The translations under genes were made by a program, and so were the position numbers. A DNA stretch of 20,389 nucleotides, taken from positions 1 to 20,389 of the forward strand of contig NZ_JAJBQV010000034.1 in the NCBI RefSeq assembly GCF_020539865.1. The letters run 5' to 3'. The stretch comes from Megasphaera elsdenii. GTDB lineage: Bacteria > Bacillota > Negativicutes > Veillonellales > Megasphaeraceae. The notes under the pieces are model-generated. The model ran no database searches and was not told the DNA's origin. It saw only the letters and a list, made by a program, of their open reading frames with translations. The stretch's first letter is position 1. Every line of letters starts with the position of its first letter. Of this stretch, positions 8,739 to 16,093 are shown piece after piece.

Positions 8739-9110
8739 ATGGAGAAAAATCTATTAGGTTGTTATGGAGAACAGGCGGCGCTGGCTTATGTATGCCGTGA
8801 AAAGGGGTATCGCCTGTGCTGCTGTAATTACCGCAATTGCCTGGGAGAAATCGACATCATCGCCGAAGATGGTCCTACACTAGTCTTTGTAGAAGTCAAG
8901 ACGAGGACGACAGGCGCGTACGGGTTACCTTGTGAAGCCGTCGAAAGACGCAAGCGCCGCAAAATCACCCGCGCCGCATCGGCCTATCTGGCTCAGTATG
9001 GGCTTTGGGACCGGCCGTGCCGGTTCGATGTCATCGAAGTCTGGCCCGATGACCAGGGGCGGCCGGTCATCCATCACATTGTCCACGCTTTCCTGGCAGA
9101 AAGGCGGTGA
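8739..9110 (+). CDS. YraN family (UPF0102) endonuclease-like protein
   Basis: This 123-residue protein belongs to the YraN/UPF0102 family, which has a restriction-endonuclease-like fold and is commonly found beside comM and dprA, where a role in DNA metabolism is suspected. The core is visible: GCYGEQAALAYVCREKGY, then CNYRNCLGEIDIIAED and LVFVEVKTRTTGAYG, which supply the E-x-D and E-x-K residues expected of a nuclease site, then RRKRRKITRAASAYL. The ATG at 8739 follows AAAGGGG (8725-8731). An upstream ATG at 8715 has no ribosome site. It is the first gene after the terminator, with no convincing promoter in the 65-nt gap. It ends 4 nt before comM. Confidence 0.9.
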   Translation: MEKNLLGCYGEQAALAYVCREKGYRLCCCNYRNCLGEIDIIAEDGPTLVFVEVKTRTTGAYGLPCEAVERRKRRKITRAASAYLAQYGLWDRPCRFDVIEVWPDDQGRPVIHHIVHAFLAERR

Positions 9111-9114
9111 CGCC

Positions 9115-10629
9115 ATGTTTTCACGCATCTACGGGGCGGCGACATTAGGGCTGAACGGCCATGTCATTGCTGTTGAAACGGATATTTCCAACGGCCTGCC
9201 GTCGTTCGACTTAGTGGGCTTGGCAGCTACGTCTGTGAAAGAAGCCAAAGAACGGGTCCGGGCAGCCGTCAAGAACAGTGGTTATGAATTCCCCATGCGA
9301 CGCCTGACGGTTAATCTGGCACCGGCAGACCTCAAGAAAGATACAGCCGGCCTCGACCTGAGCCTGGCCATAGCCATCCTTGTATCGAGTGGCCAAATAG
9401 CTGCTGAAGCTTGCGAAGGCTGTCTCTTCATGGGCGAACTGGCCCTGGATGGGAGGCTCCGCCCGGTCAACGGTATCTTGCCTATGGTATTGGAAGGGGC
9501 AGCTCAAGGGATGAAGACCGTCTTCGTCAGCCGGGACAATGCAGCGGAAGCCCTGCTCTGTCCGGACCTTACGGTCTATGGCGTTGAAACACTTTGCGAT
9601 GTCGCTGGCCATTTGACTGGTGAAAAGCCCTTGGAAGCGGCCCAGGTAGCGCCGCCGGCACCGGACCTGGCGGACTATGACGTCGATTTTTCTGAAGTCC
9701 AAGGCCAAGCCGAGGCGAAACGGGTATTGGAAATCGCCGCTGCCGGTGGGCATAATGTGCTCATGATTGGGCCGCCCGGGAGCGGAAAGACCATGCTGGC
9801 CAAGCGGATTCCGACTATTTTGCCGCCTATGAGTGAAAAGGAAGCCTTGGAAGTGACTAAGATATACAGCGTCGCCGGCCTGCTCCGCGACGGCCAGCTC
9901 ATGCATCGGCGCCCTTTCCGCAGTCCCCATCACACTATTTCTACAGCCGGCCTCGTCGGCGGCGGGTCCATTCCGAAACCGGGCGAAGTGACTCTCTGTC
10001 ATCACGGCGTCCTCTTCCTCGACGAATTGCCGGAATTTCCCCGGTCCGTCTTGGAAGTCCTGCGCCAGCCCTTGGAAGACGGCGTCGTCCATATTTCCCG
10101 TGTCCAAGCTGCTTTGTCCTATCCGTCGCACTTCGTCTTGATAGCAGCGATGAATCCCTGTCCCTGCGGGCGTTATGGCTTTGATGAAGGCTGTACCTGT
10201 TCGGACAGTGAAATCCGCCGCTATACCCATAAGATTTCCGGGCCCCTTCTGGACCGCATCGACTTACATGTCCGCGTAGAACGGCCGGATTATCGGGAAC
10301 TGACAGGCCAAGGGAAAGGGGAGCCGTCCGCTTCTATCCGGTCACGGGTCCTGGCGGCTCGCCATCGTCAGGAGAAACGATTGGCCCCTTATGGCTGTAC
10401 TTGCAATGCCCACATGGGCCATCGGGAAATCCGGGCCGTCTGCGAATTGACCGAAGCGGCGCAGCAGTTGTTGCGGGAAGCCTTCGACGTGCTGCGCCTG
10501 AGTGCCCGCAGTTACGACAGGATCATCAAAGTCTCGCAGACCATTGCCGACTTAGCCAAAGAACCGGTCATTGCCAAGGAACATGTCGCCGAGGCCATCA
10601 GTTATCGCAATAAGATGCATCAGCCATGA
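9115..10629 (+). CDS. comM: YifB/ComM-family Mg-chelatase-like AAA+ ATPase
   Basis: ComM-type proteins are hexameric helicases that promote branch migration when transformed DNA integrates. The 504-residue protein has an N-terminal Lon-protease-like fold (ETDISNGLPSFDLVGLAATS through GLDLSLAIAILVSSGQI). The AAA+ core has Walker A GPPGSGKT near residue 218, Walker B VLFLDELPEF near 298, and the Mg-chelatase-like segment RSPHHTISTAGLVGGG. A Cys-rich AAMNPCPCGRYG and C-terminal Mg_chelatase_C domain follow. The ATG at 9115, 4 nt after yraN, is the natural start because the family begins at MFSRIYGAATLG. The next gene, dprA, is in the same competence pathway. Confidence 0.94.
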   Translation: MFSRIYGAATLGLNGHVIAVETDISNGLPSFDLVGLAATSVKEAKERVRAAVKNSGYEFPMRRLTVNLAPADLKKDTAGLDLSLAIAILVSSGQIAAEACEGCLFMGELALDGRLRPVNGILPMVLEGAAQGMKTVFVSRDNAAEALLCPDLTVYGVETLCDVAGHLTGEKPLEAAQVAPPAPDLADYDVDFSEVQGQAEAKRVLEIAAAGGHNVLMIGPPGSGKTMLAKRIPTILPPMSEKEALEVTKIYSVAGLLRDGQLMHRRPFRSPHHTISTAGLVGGGSIPKPGEVTLCHHGVLFLDELPEFPRSVLEVLRQPLEDGVVHISRVQAALSYPSHFVLIAAMNPCPCGRYGFDEGCTCSDSEIRRYTHKISGPLLDRIDLHVRVERPDYRELTGQGKGEPSASIRSRVLAARHRQEKRLAPYGCTCNAHMGHREIRAVCELTEAAQQLLREAFDVLRLSARSYDRIIKVSQTIADLAKEPVIAKEHVAEAISYRNKMHQP

Positions 10630-10642
10630 AGGAGGGAGAACG

Positions 10643-11758
10643 GTGAATCAAGAAACAATGTATGCAGCTGCGCTCCAATCCCTAAAAGGCTGTGGCAGTT
10701 CCCGCTTGGAGGCCCTCATCGACGTATGCCGCTCGCCACGGCAGGCTTGGGAAGCCGTCTGGGATGAGGACTTGCGGCGCCGGACCGGTATTCCGCCGCG
10801 CCTCTTTTCCCAACTCAGATAAGAACGAAATGTTTTTGACTGGGATACTTTTCAGCATAGACTGGACTTTTACGGCGTCCGTCCCGTCGCCTTGTGGGAC
10901 AACGAGTATCCGGCGTGGCTGCCGTTCATTGCCAGACCGCCGATAGTCCTTTTTTGCCAGGGCACGATGGGAAAAGATAGCAGCAGTATCGCCATCGTCG
11001 GATCCCGCCGGGCCAGCCCGTATGGCTTGAATGCCGCCGAGACTGTGGCAGCTGAACTGGCAGCCCAAGGGTTTACGATTATCAGCGGCGGTGCCAGAGG
11101 TATCGATACGCGGGCGCATCGGGGCGCCTTGAAAGGGAAGGGGCGGACTATCGTCGTCGTCGCGAATGGCCTGGACCGGACTTATCCCAGGGAGAACAAG
11201 GCCCTCTTTCGGCAGGTCGTCGATAACGGCGGTGCTGTTCTTTCTGAATATACCTTTGGCGTCGAGCCCTTGTCCCAGAATTTCCCTGCCCGGAACCGCA
11301 TCATTGCCGGCATGGCTGCGGCGACGATTGTCGTCGAAGCGGCCATGCGTAGCGGGTCCCTCATTACGGCTGACTTAGCCCTCGATGAAGGACGCGACGT
11401 CTTTGCCATGCCGGGCAGCGTCTTTTCGGAGACCAGCCGCGGGACGAATCACCTCTTGCAGCTCGGCGCCATTCCCTTGACCTGTACGGACGATGTCGTC
11501 CGGGAATTCCGCCGCCGCGGCTGGCAGGGACCGGAAACCGTCTCTGAGGCGGCGGCACCCAGCCTCAGTCCGGCTGAACAGGCCGTCATCGACGCCATCC
11601 CCTTTGACCGGGCCGTGCCGGTGAGCGAGCTTTTGGAAAAGACGGGCCTTTCTGTTTCAGAACTGCTGCCCCTGCTATTGACCTTGCAGATGAAAAAAGC
11701 CGCCGAGGAATTGCCTGGCGGCTATATCCGCTGTGCTGCGGCCTTTTCTGTTTTATAA
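10643..11758 (+). pseudogene. dprA: DNA-processing protein DprA, split by an in-frame TAA
   Basis: DprA loads RecA onto incoming single-stranded DNA during transformation. The frame opens with GTG at 10643 behind a perfect AAGGAGG and reads 59 residues of the N-terminal helix-hairpin part (ending PPRLFSQLR) to TAA at 10820-10822. The same frame continues without shift as ERNVFDWDTFQHRLDFYG and YP..L..I..PP. The full Rossmann domain follows (AIVGSRRASPYG, ISGGARGIDTRAH, NFPARNRIIAG, MRSGSLITADLA, VFAMPGSV), then a winged-helix C-terminus, to TAA at 11756-11758. Without that codon the protein would be 371 residues, normal for DprA. The nonsense codon could be a real inactivation, a read-through or reinitiation case (TTG at 10892, ATG at 10967, neither with a good ribosome site), or a base-call error. 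Confidence 0.85.
11693..11722 (-). terminator. Terminator of the minus-strand kinase gene, inside dprA
   Basis: On the minus strand GCCGCC (11722-11717) pairs with GGCGGC (11704-11699), helped by an inner AGG/CCT, and is followed by TTTTTT (11698-11693). It lies about 31 nt beyond the stop of the minus-strand gene and is embedded in the last codons of dprA. Confidence 0.75.
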
Positions 11759-12472
11759 GCCGATCACATAGGTTTTTGCCTTGTCGACGGATACGATGTC
11801 GATCCAGCCGAAAGGAACCAAGGCATGGCAACAGGCGAAGAGGGCATGATGGTCGGCGATGAATTCTTTTAAGGCAGTGAGGGTCTGTTTACTGCCTTCG
11901 ACACTGTAGTAGCCGGCGACAGCGGCATCGATGAGGTCATTGTCCGGCCATTCTTCACGGAAACAGCTGTGCAGGAAGAGAAACAGGTCCAACACCGGTG
12001 CCGGTGCGTTGACGAATTTCTTTTCGTTTTCCCAGTCGAGGAAGGTGATGGTCTTCGATGAGGTATCGTAGGCGATGTCCCGCAAAGCCGGCCGGCCATG
12101 GTGCAGGCCGGCGGCGTGGAGCTGTGCCAGGCCTTGGCCGGCTTTTTCAAAGGCATCGCGGCGGACATCGGCGTATTCTGCTTCCTTGGCGACGCCTTGC
12201 AAGGTCTTGCCGGCTCCTTCCATGACGAAGAAGTCTTCATCGAGGAGGACAATTTTGGGTGCTAACGGCAGGCGGGCATTGACGGTCATGATTTTATAAG
12301 CTTCACACCAGAATGCCGTGGACGGATCCTTCTTGGCAAAGGTGTTTCGCCCGTTGCTCATGCGGCGTTTGACAAAATACGTTTTATTTTTAAAAGAAAA
12401 TGATACAATCCGTTTATCTGGTTTTTCGGCGAGGAGCGATTGAACGAATTTTAAGAATATGCCGTCGAACAA
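11753..12472 (-). CDS. WaaP/InaA-like kinase-fold protein
   Basis: The 239-residue product has a shortened protein-kinase-like fold. A Lys in YFVKRR (about residue 35) and a Glu in FWCEAYK (about 57) could form the usual ion pair. AQLHAAGLHHGRPALRDI (catalytic-loop-like, Asp near 132) precedes TITFLDWEN (DFG-equivalent DWE, Asp near 146). This pattern resembles lipopolysaccharide-core kinases (WaaP, InaA) and Bud32-type kinases more than aminoglycoside kinases. An LPS-modifying role would suit a diderm Negativicute but is inference. The TTG at 12472 is chosen because AAAGGAG lies 8 nt upstream. A TTG at 12511 would add 13 residues. It is a single gene convergent with dprA, sharing the palindromic stop TTATAA. 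Confidence 0.7.
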   Translation of the reverse strand: MFDGIFLKFVQSLLAEKPDKRIVSFSFKNKTYFVKRRMSNGRNTFAKKDPSTAFWCEAYKIMTVNARLPLAPKIVLLDEDFFVMEGAGKTLQGVAKEAEYADVRRDAFEKAGQGLAQLHAAGLHHGRPALRDIAYDTSSKTITFLDWENEKKFVNAPAPVLDLFLFLHSCFREEWPDNDLIDAAVAGYYSVEGSKQTLTALKEFIADHHALFACCHALVPFGWIDIVSVDKAKTYVIGL

Positions 12473-12545
12473 GAAAGCCACTCCTTTCAAAATATTAAGA
12501 TATAATTTCAAAATTTACAAGATATACATATTAGGGTATTTATAT

Positions 12546-12574
12546 ATTATAACAAAATCTATCAGTAAAATAAA
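12546..12574 (-). promoter_or_regulatory. Promoter of the kinase-like gene
   Basis: On the minus strand TATAAT (12551-12546) is preceded by TGT, giving an extended -10 (TGTTATAAT). A weak -35 (TTTATT, 12574-12569) lies 17 bp upstream. It points toward the gene starting at 12472, and the surrounding 230-bp divergent region is very AT-rich. Confidence 0.5.
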
Positions 12575-12670
12575 TGGTTCTTTTTCAAGAAATAAGGCTA
12601 TTTATTGCGAAAATGCATCGAAATAGATTGTTCTGCAAACAAAATGTTATGTTGAATTTGATAAGCACTA

Positions 12671-12699
12671 TTGACATGTGAAAGGAGATACTTTATAAT
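12671..12699 (+). promoter_or_regulatory. Consensus promoter of the metal-ATPase locus
   Basis: A perfect TTGACA (12671-12676) and a perfect TATAAT (12694-12699) are separated by 17 bp. This is a strong sigma-A-type promoter for the gene at 12746. The context CTATTGACAT also occurs at the feo promoter (16322-16331). Confidence 0.85.
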
Positions 12700-12706
12700 A
12701 ATAGAC

Positions 12707-12725
12707 GTAAATGAATATCAATATT
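12707..12725 (+). promoter_or_regulatory. Possible Fur box
   Basis: The 19 bases starting GTAAATGAATATC match the classical Fur box GATAATGATAATCATTATC at 13 of 19 positions by my alignment. The site begins 8 bp after the -10, where a bound repressor would block the start. The feo operon has a better match in the same relative place. AT-rich DNA makes chance matches likely. Confidence 0.4.
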
Positions 12726-12745
12726 TTTAAAGGGAGATGTGTCGT

Positions 12746-12964
12746 ATGTTTCAGAATACAGATTTTTGGATTGGTTTAGGTATCGGTGTCGTTGCCGGCG
12801 TTTTCGGTTATAAATTGATGTCCGAACGGGAACAGCAGCTCTTGGCTATGCAGCAGCCCGCTGCCGGCGCCATGACCGCTTCGGTACCCTTGGCTGAATT
12901 GCAGCGTCAGAAAGAAGAATTAGAAGACATGATTGCAGCCCAGGAAGCCGCTCAGGCCAAATAA
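12746..12964 (+). CDS. 72-residue membrane-anchored protein, FezA-like candidate
   Basis: The product begins MFQNTDFWIGLGIGVVAGVFGYKL, one glycine-rich membrane helix at about residues 8-25. A soluble Gln/Ala/Glu-rich tail follows, likely helical (LAELQRQKEELEDMIAAQEAAQAK). AGGGAG at 12731-12736 supports the ATG at 12746. An in-frame ATG at 12737 overlaps that site. I cannot name the family from sequence. Its place directly ahead of HMA-like proteins and a P1B-type ATPase recalls the small hydrophobic FezA of ferrosome clusters. It has the strong promoter to itself, with a terminator right behind it, so it may be made in excess over the downstream proteins. Confidence 0.75.
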   Translation: MFQNTDFWIGLGIGVVAGVFGYKLMSEREQQLLAMQQPAAGAMTASVPLAELQRQKEELEDMIAAQEAAQAK

Positions 12965-12996
12965 TCTAATTTTTTCAACTTCAAACTCAAAAAAAA

Positions 12997-13028
12997 GAGG
13001 CTGTTTTAGTGGGACAGCCTCTTTTTTT
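12997..13028 (+). terminator. Terminator between the 72-residue gene and the HMA genes
   Basis: GAGGCTGT (12997-13004) pairs with ACAGCCTC (13014-13021) around a 9-nt loop and is followed by seven T. It lies inside an apparent operon, only 31 nt before the next start, which leaves little room for another promoter. Partial read-through is the simplest way to express the genes behind it. Confidence 0.85.
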
Positions 13029-13058
13029 GAGAGGAAAACGCCAGGAAGGACTGCTTGT

Positions 13059-13343
13059 ATGCTCATTCCAACATCGAAATGGGACCTTATCATGAGAACC
13101 GTCTCCATTTCGTCTTACTTGCCAGGCCGTATCCGCCTGCACAGTAAAAAACTCATTGGCAATGCCGAATTGGGCCGCAAGGTCTATGCATATATTGCCA
13201 GTTATAAAGAAATCGATGAAGTCGATATCAATGTCCTCACCGGTTCCGTATTGATCATCTACCGGCCGCAGGTCCTGCGGACCAACAGGGAACTCGTCCG
13301 CGTAGAGAATTATATTATGCACCATGCTGAAAGGAGAAGGTAA
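13059..13343 (+). CDS. Small HMA-like protein without CxxC
   Basis: The 94-residue product contains SISSYLPGRIRLHSKKLIGN, then ASYKEIDEVDINVLTGSVLIIYRP and a helical end. This is the ferredoxin-like beta-alpha-beta pattern of the HMA_2 type found beside certain P1B-like ATPases. The metal-binding GMxCxxC of ordinary HMA domains is absent, and the protein has no cysteine at all. The ATG at 13059 follows GGAAGGA (13043-13049). An internal ATG at 13092 would still keep the domain. It stands 2 nt before the next HMA-like gene. A FezC-like role in ferrosome formation is a hypothesis. Confidence 0.8.
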   Translation: MLIPTSKWDLIMRTVSISSYLPGRIRLHSKKLIGNAELGRKVYAYIASYKEIDEVDINVLTGSVLIIYRPQVLRTNRELVRVENYIMHHAERRR

Positions 13344-13345
13344 TT

Positions 13346-13996
13346 ATGTCTTATGCCTCAGGTTTTATGGTGGGCACGTCGATTGGTAAAGCCGTATACG
13401 ACTTGTTCCACAATAAGAAGGGCAAAGCGGCTGCCGCAGCTGCGCCCGCCGGCCCAATCCGGTCTCAGGCCCGGGCGGCAAAACCGGCAGCTGATGTACC
13501 CCGGTTTGCCTGCGTTTCCGTCTTGAAGGGACGCCGCCGCTATCGTGCGGCTGCCCTCGTCGGCAATCAGGAACTGGCTGAATTGATCGAAGAAAAAATC
13601 AGCACCTTGCCAGATGTCCAGTTCATCCAGGTCAGCGCTGTCACGGGCAGTATCTTGATTTTCGCTCATAGCGAAGGGACCCTGGACCGGCTGGAAAACT
13701 TCTTCCGTTTCCGTCTCTTCCCGAATGCTGTCGAAGGCATTGTCAGTGCTGTCTGCGACGCAGAACGGGAAGAAGCGAAGAAAAAGGAAGAAACGACCTA
13801 TCTCAAAGCGGTCCGCGATACGGGCACTTTTTTTAGCCGCATCATCCGCAATGAATCGAGTCGTTTTTTTGACTTGCGCACCGTTGCTGCGTTGCTCTTG
13901 ACGCTCCGCGGCCTGCGCAAAGTCGTATTTATGGGACAGCGTCCGTCGGGACCGCAGATGTTGTGGTGGGCTCTGTCCTTGCTGAGGGGGCATTAA
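13346..13996 (+). CDS. 216-residue HMA-like protein with a C-terminal hydrophobic segment
   Basis: The protein starts MSYASGFMVGTSIGKAVYDL, a glycine-containing amphipathic or membrane-associated segment. An Ala/Pro-rich linker (about 27-50) leads to an HMA_2-like domain (about 53-125) containing RYRAAALVGNQELAELI and VSAVTGSILIFAHSEG. A charged helix and a C-terminal hydrophobic part follow (DLRTVAALLLTLRGLRKVVF, then SGPQMLWWALSLL), probably membrane-associated. No metal-binding CxxC is present. AAAGGAGAAGG precedes the ATG. It lies 2 nt after the smaller HMA gene and 2 nt before the ATPase, so the three are almost certainly co-translated. I know of no defined function. A partner or scaffold role for the ATPase is inferred. 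Confidence 0.8.
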   Translation: MSYASGFMVGTSIGKAVYDLFHNKKGKAAAAAAPAGPIRSQARAAKPAADVPRFACVSVLKGRRRYRAAALVGNQELAELIEEKISTLPDVQFIQVSAVTGSILIFAHSEGTLDRLENFFRFRLFPNAVEGIVSAVCDAEREEAKKKEETTYLKAVRDTGTFFSRIIRNESSRFFDLRTVAALLLTLRGLRKVVFMGQRPSGPQMLWWALSLLRGH

Positions 13997-13998
13997 CC

Positions 13999-16092
13999 AT
14001 GTATATGCGCAATACCATCTTCTTGCACAGTGAAATCCCCAGCCGTATGCGTCCTGTCCTGAGCGTCAAACTCCGCCAGGCCCGCGGCATCGTTTCGGCT
14101 GTCGTAGAAGAAAAGAAGGTCACTGTCTATTATAGGGGACAGCTGGACTTGCGGGCACTCAATCTCTTTGTCCGCGCTTTTGAAGAAAAATATGGCCGCA
14201 AGAAAGAAGCTAAGAACGACGACATGGATGTTGCCACCTATCGTCGGGAAGCGATCATTTCCGTCGGCGGCTTCATTGCCATGAATATCCTGCGTAAAGT
14301 TAATCCGGAATTCTACGGGTCGATTCTCTTGTTTCGCCGATTATTTACCTTATATATTGCACGCCGTTACATTAAGAACGGTATCATGGGACTCGTAAAA
14401 GACCATCAGGCCAATGCCGATACCTTGACGGCAACGGCTGTGGCTGCGTCTGTCCTGGCAGGTAAGCCTGAATCGAGCCTGACGCTCCTGGCTCTTTCCA
14501 ACGGCGCTGAAATGATGACGGAATACGCTGCTGAAAAAGCACGCCATCAGATTTCGGGCCTCCTCAAGCTGGACCAGCGCGACGTATGGCTCGTCGAAAA
14601 CGGCCGGGAACGCAAAGTCCCTGTGGAATCGCTGAAGCGGGGCGACCTCATTGCCGTCCATTTGGGCGAAAAAATCTGCGTCGATGGCAGCGTCGTCAGC
14701 GGCAATGCGGCTGTCAACCAGGCATCCATTACGGGCGAATCGAATCCAGCCATTAAGCAGGAAAACTCGCCGGTTTATGCAGGCAGCGTCATCGAAGCCG
14801 GTGATCTGGTCATTCGCGTCGAAAAAGTCGGCGCGGACACCTCTTTGGCCCAGATCATCCACCTCGTCGAAGAAGCACAGACCCGGCGGGCACCGGTCCA
14901 GAACTTTGCTGATAAAATGGCCAATCTCTTGGTGCCCATTTCCTTCATTGGCGCAGCCATCGTCTACGGAGCGACGAAAGATTGGCAGCGCGTCCTCAAT
15001 CTCTTATTCATCGATTTCTCGTGCGGCTTGAAATTGTCGACAGCGACGGCGATTTCCGCGGCCATCGGCGTAGCCGCCCGCAAAGGGATCCTCATCAAAG
15101 GTGGCAACTACATCGAAAACCTGGCCGACATCGACACGGTCGTCCTCGATAAGACCGGGACCATTACCATGGGCGTTCCGCAGATCGACCATATCGAAAC
15201 GGTCGAAGGCGTCGATGATAAGGAAATGATCCTCCTCGCCGCTTCGGCAGAAATGCACTCTGTCCATCCGCTGGCTGTAGCCGTCCAGAAATACGTCAAC
15301 GCCCAGGGCTGGCAGACGCCGCCGCATGATTCGTCGGAAACCGTCGTCGCCCGCGGTATGAAAGCGACGGTGCCGGATTTTGAAGGCTATGAAGGCGGGG
15401 AGGTCCTCGTCGGCAGCCGCCGCTTCATGAATGAAGAAGGTGTCGAAGGAATGCCGGCAACGGATAACAAGACCTGGGGCAAGAACCTCTTGTACATCGC
15501 CCGCAATGGGGAATACATGGGCTTCCTGGTCATTCAGGACCCCGTTCGTCCGGGCATGAAGAAGACCTTGAACCGCATGCGCCGGCTGGGCATCGACGAA
15601 GTCGTCATGCTTACAGGCGATTCGAAAGCAGTGGCTGCCGAAGTCGCCCGTGACATGGATATCGACTCGTACCATGCCGAAATCCTGCCGGAAGACAAGG
15701 CAAATTACGTCATGAAGATGCAGAAACGGGGCAACGTCATGATGGTCGGCGACGGCATCAATGACGCACCGGCCCTGGCTTTTGCCGATATCGGCGTCAG
15801 CCTCGGCGGCAACAAGACGGATATTGCCGCTGAATCGGCGGCCATTACGATCCGCTCGGAAGACCCGTCGAAACTGTACGATGCCTTGTACATCGGCCGG
15901 GAAACGATGCGGGCCATCAATCAGAACTTCACGGCTACCATTGTGGTCAACTCGGCAGCCATGCTCCTCGGTGCCTTAGGGAAGATCAGCCCCCTCTGGG
16001 CTGCTGTCATCCACAACACAGCTACCTTGGCCGTCGTCCTGAACAGCGTCCGTATCCTGAAACCGGCGCGGACCGTCCGCCGTTCCGCGTAG
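13999..16092 (+). CDS. P1B-like metal-transporting ATPase, FezB-like candidate
   Basis: This 697-residue protein is a P-type ATPase. It has an HMA-like N-terminal domain without CxxC (residues 1-70), actuator motif TGES (245-248), phosphorylation site DKTGT (D384), the P1B HP motif (SVHPLAVAV, H423-P424) and GDGINDAPALA near 584. A closing membrane pair ends it (FTATIVVNSAAMLLGALGKI and on). The intramembrane CPC of copper and zinc pumps is replaced by F-S-C (FIDFSCGLKLSTATA, 338-350), so only one cysteine remains and the transported metal cannot be read from known codes. This, with HMA_2-type neighbours, fits the P1B6 group that includes FezB of ferrosomes. The ATG at 13999 follows GAGGGGG. 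Iron is the favoured substrate by context. Other metals are possible. Confidence 0.9.
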   Translation: MYMRNTIFLHSEIPSRMRPVLSVKLRQARGIVSAVVEEKKVTVYYRGQLDLRALNLFVRAFEEKYGRKKEAKNDDMDVATYRREAIISVGGFIAMNILRKVNPEFYGSILLFRRLFTLYIARRYIKNGIMGLVKDHQANADTLTATAVAASVLAGKPESSLTLLALSNGAEMMTEYAAEKARHQISGLLKLDQRDVWLVENGRERKVPVESLKRGDLIAVHLGEKICVDGSVVSGNAAVNQASITGESNPAIKQENSPVYAGSVIEAGDLVIRVEKVGADTSLAQIIHLVEEAQTRRAPVQNFADKMANLLVPISFIGAAIVYGATKDWQRVLNLLFIDFSCGLKLSTATAISAAIGVAARKGILIKGGNYIENLADIDTVVLDKTGTITMGVPQIDHIETVEGVDDKEMILLAASAEMHSVHPLAVAVQKYVNAQGWQTPPHDSSETVVARGMKATVPDFEGYEGGEVLVGSRRFMNEEGVEGMPATDNKTWGKNLLYIARNGEYMGFLVIQDPVRPGMKKTLNRMRRLGIDEVVMLTGDSKAVAAEVARDMDIDSYHAEILPEDKANYVMKMQKRGNVMMVGDGINDAPALAFADIGVSLGGNKTDIAAESAAITIRSEDPSKLYDALYIGRETMRAINQNFTATIVVNSAAMLLGALGKISPLWAAVIHNTATLAVVLNSVRILKPARTVRRSA

Positions 16093-16093
16093 C

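Noticed and set aside
8932..9114. N-terminal extension of the ComM frame into yraN
   Set aside because: It lies out of frame inside yraN. The family begins at MFSRIYGAATLG, which fits the ATG at 9115.
11753..12472. Aminoglycoside phosphotransferase
   Set aside because: The HGRPALRDI loop and the size fit WaaP/InaA or Bud32-like kinases better than the HxDxxxxN loop of that family.
13928..13945. TTTATGGGACAGCGTC shared by the 216-residue HMA-like gene and the terminator at 188-203
   Set aside because: The copy lies in conserved coding sequence without the partner arm or T run, so I regard the 16-base identity as chance.
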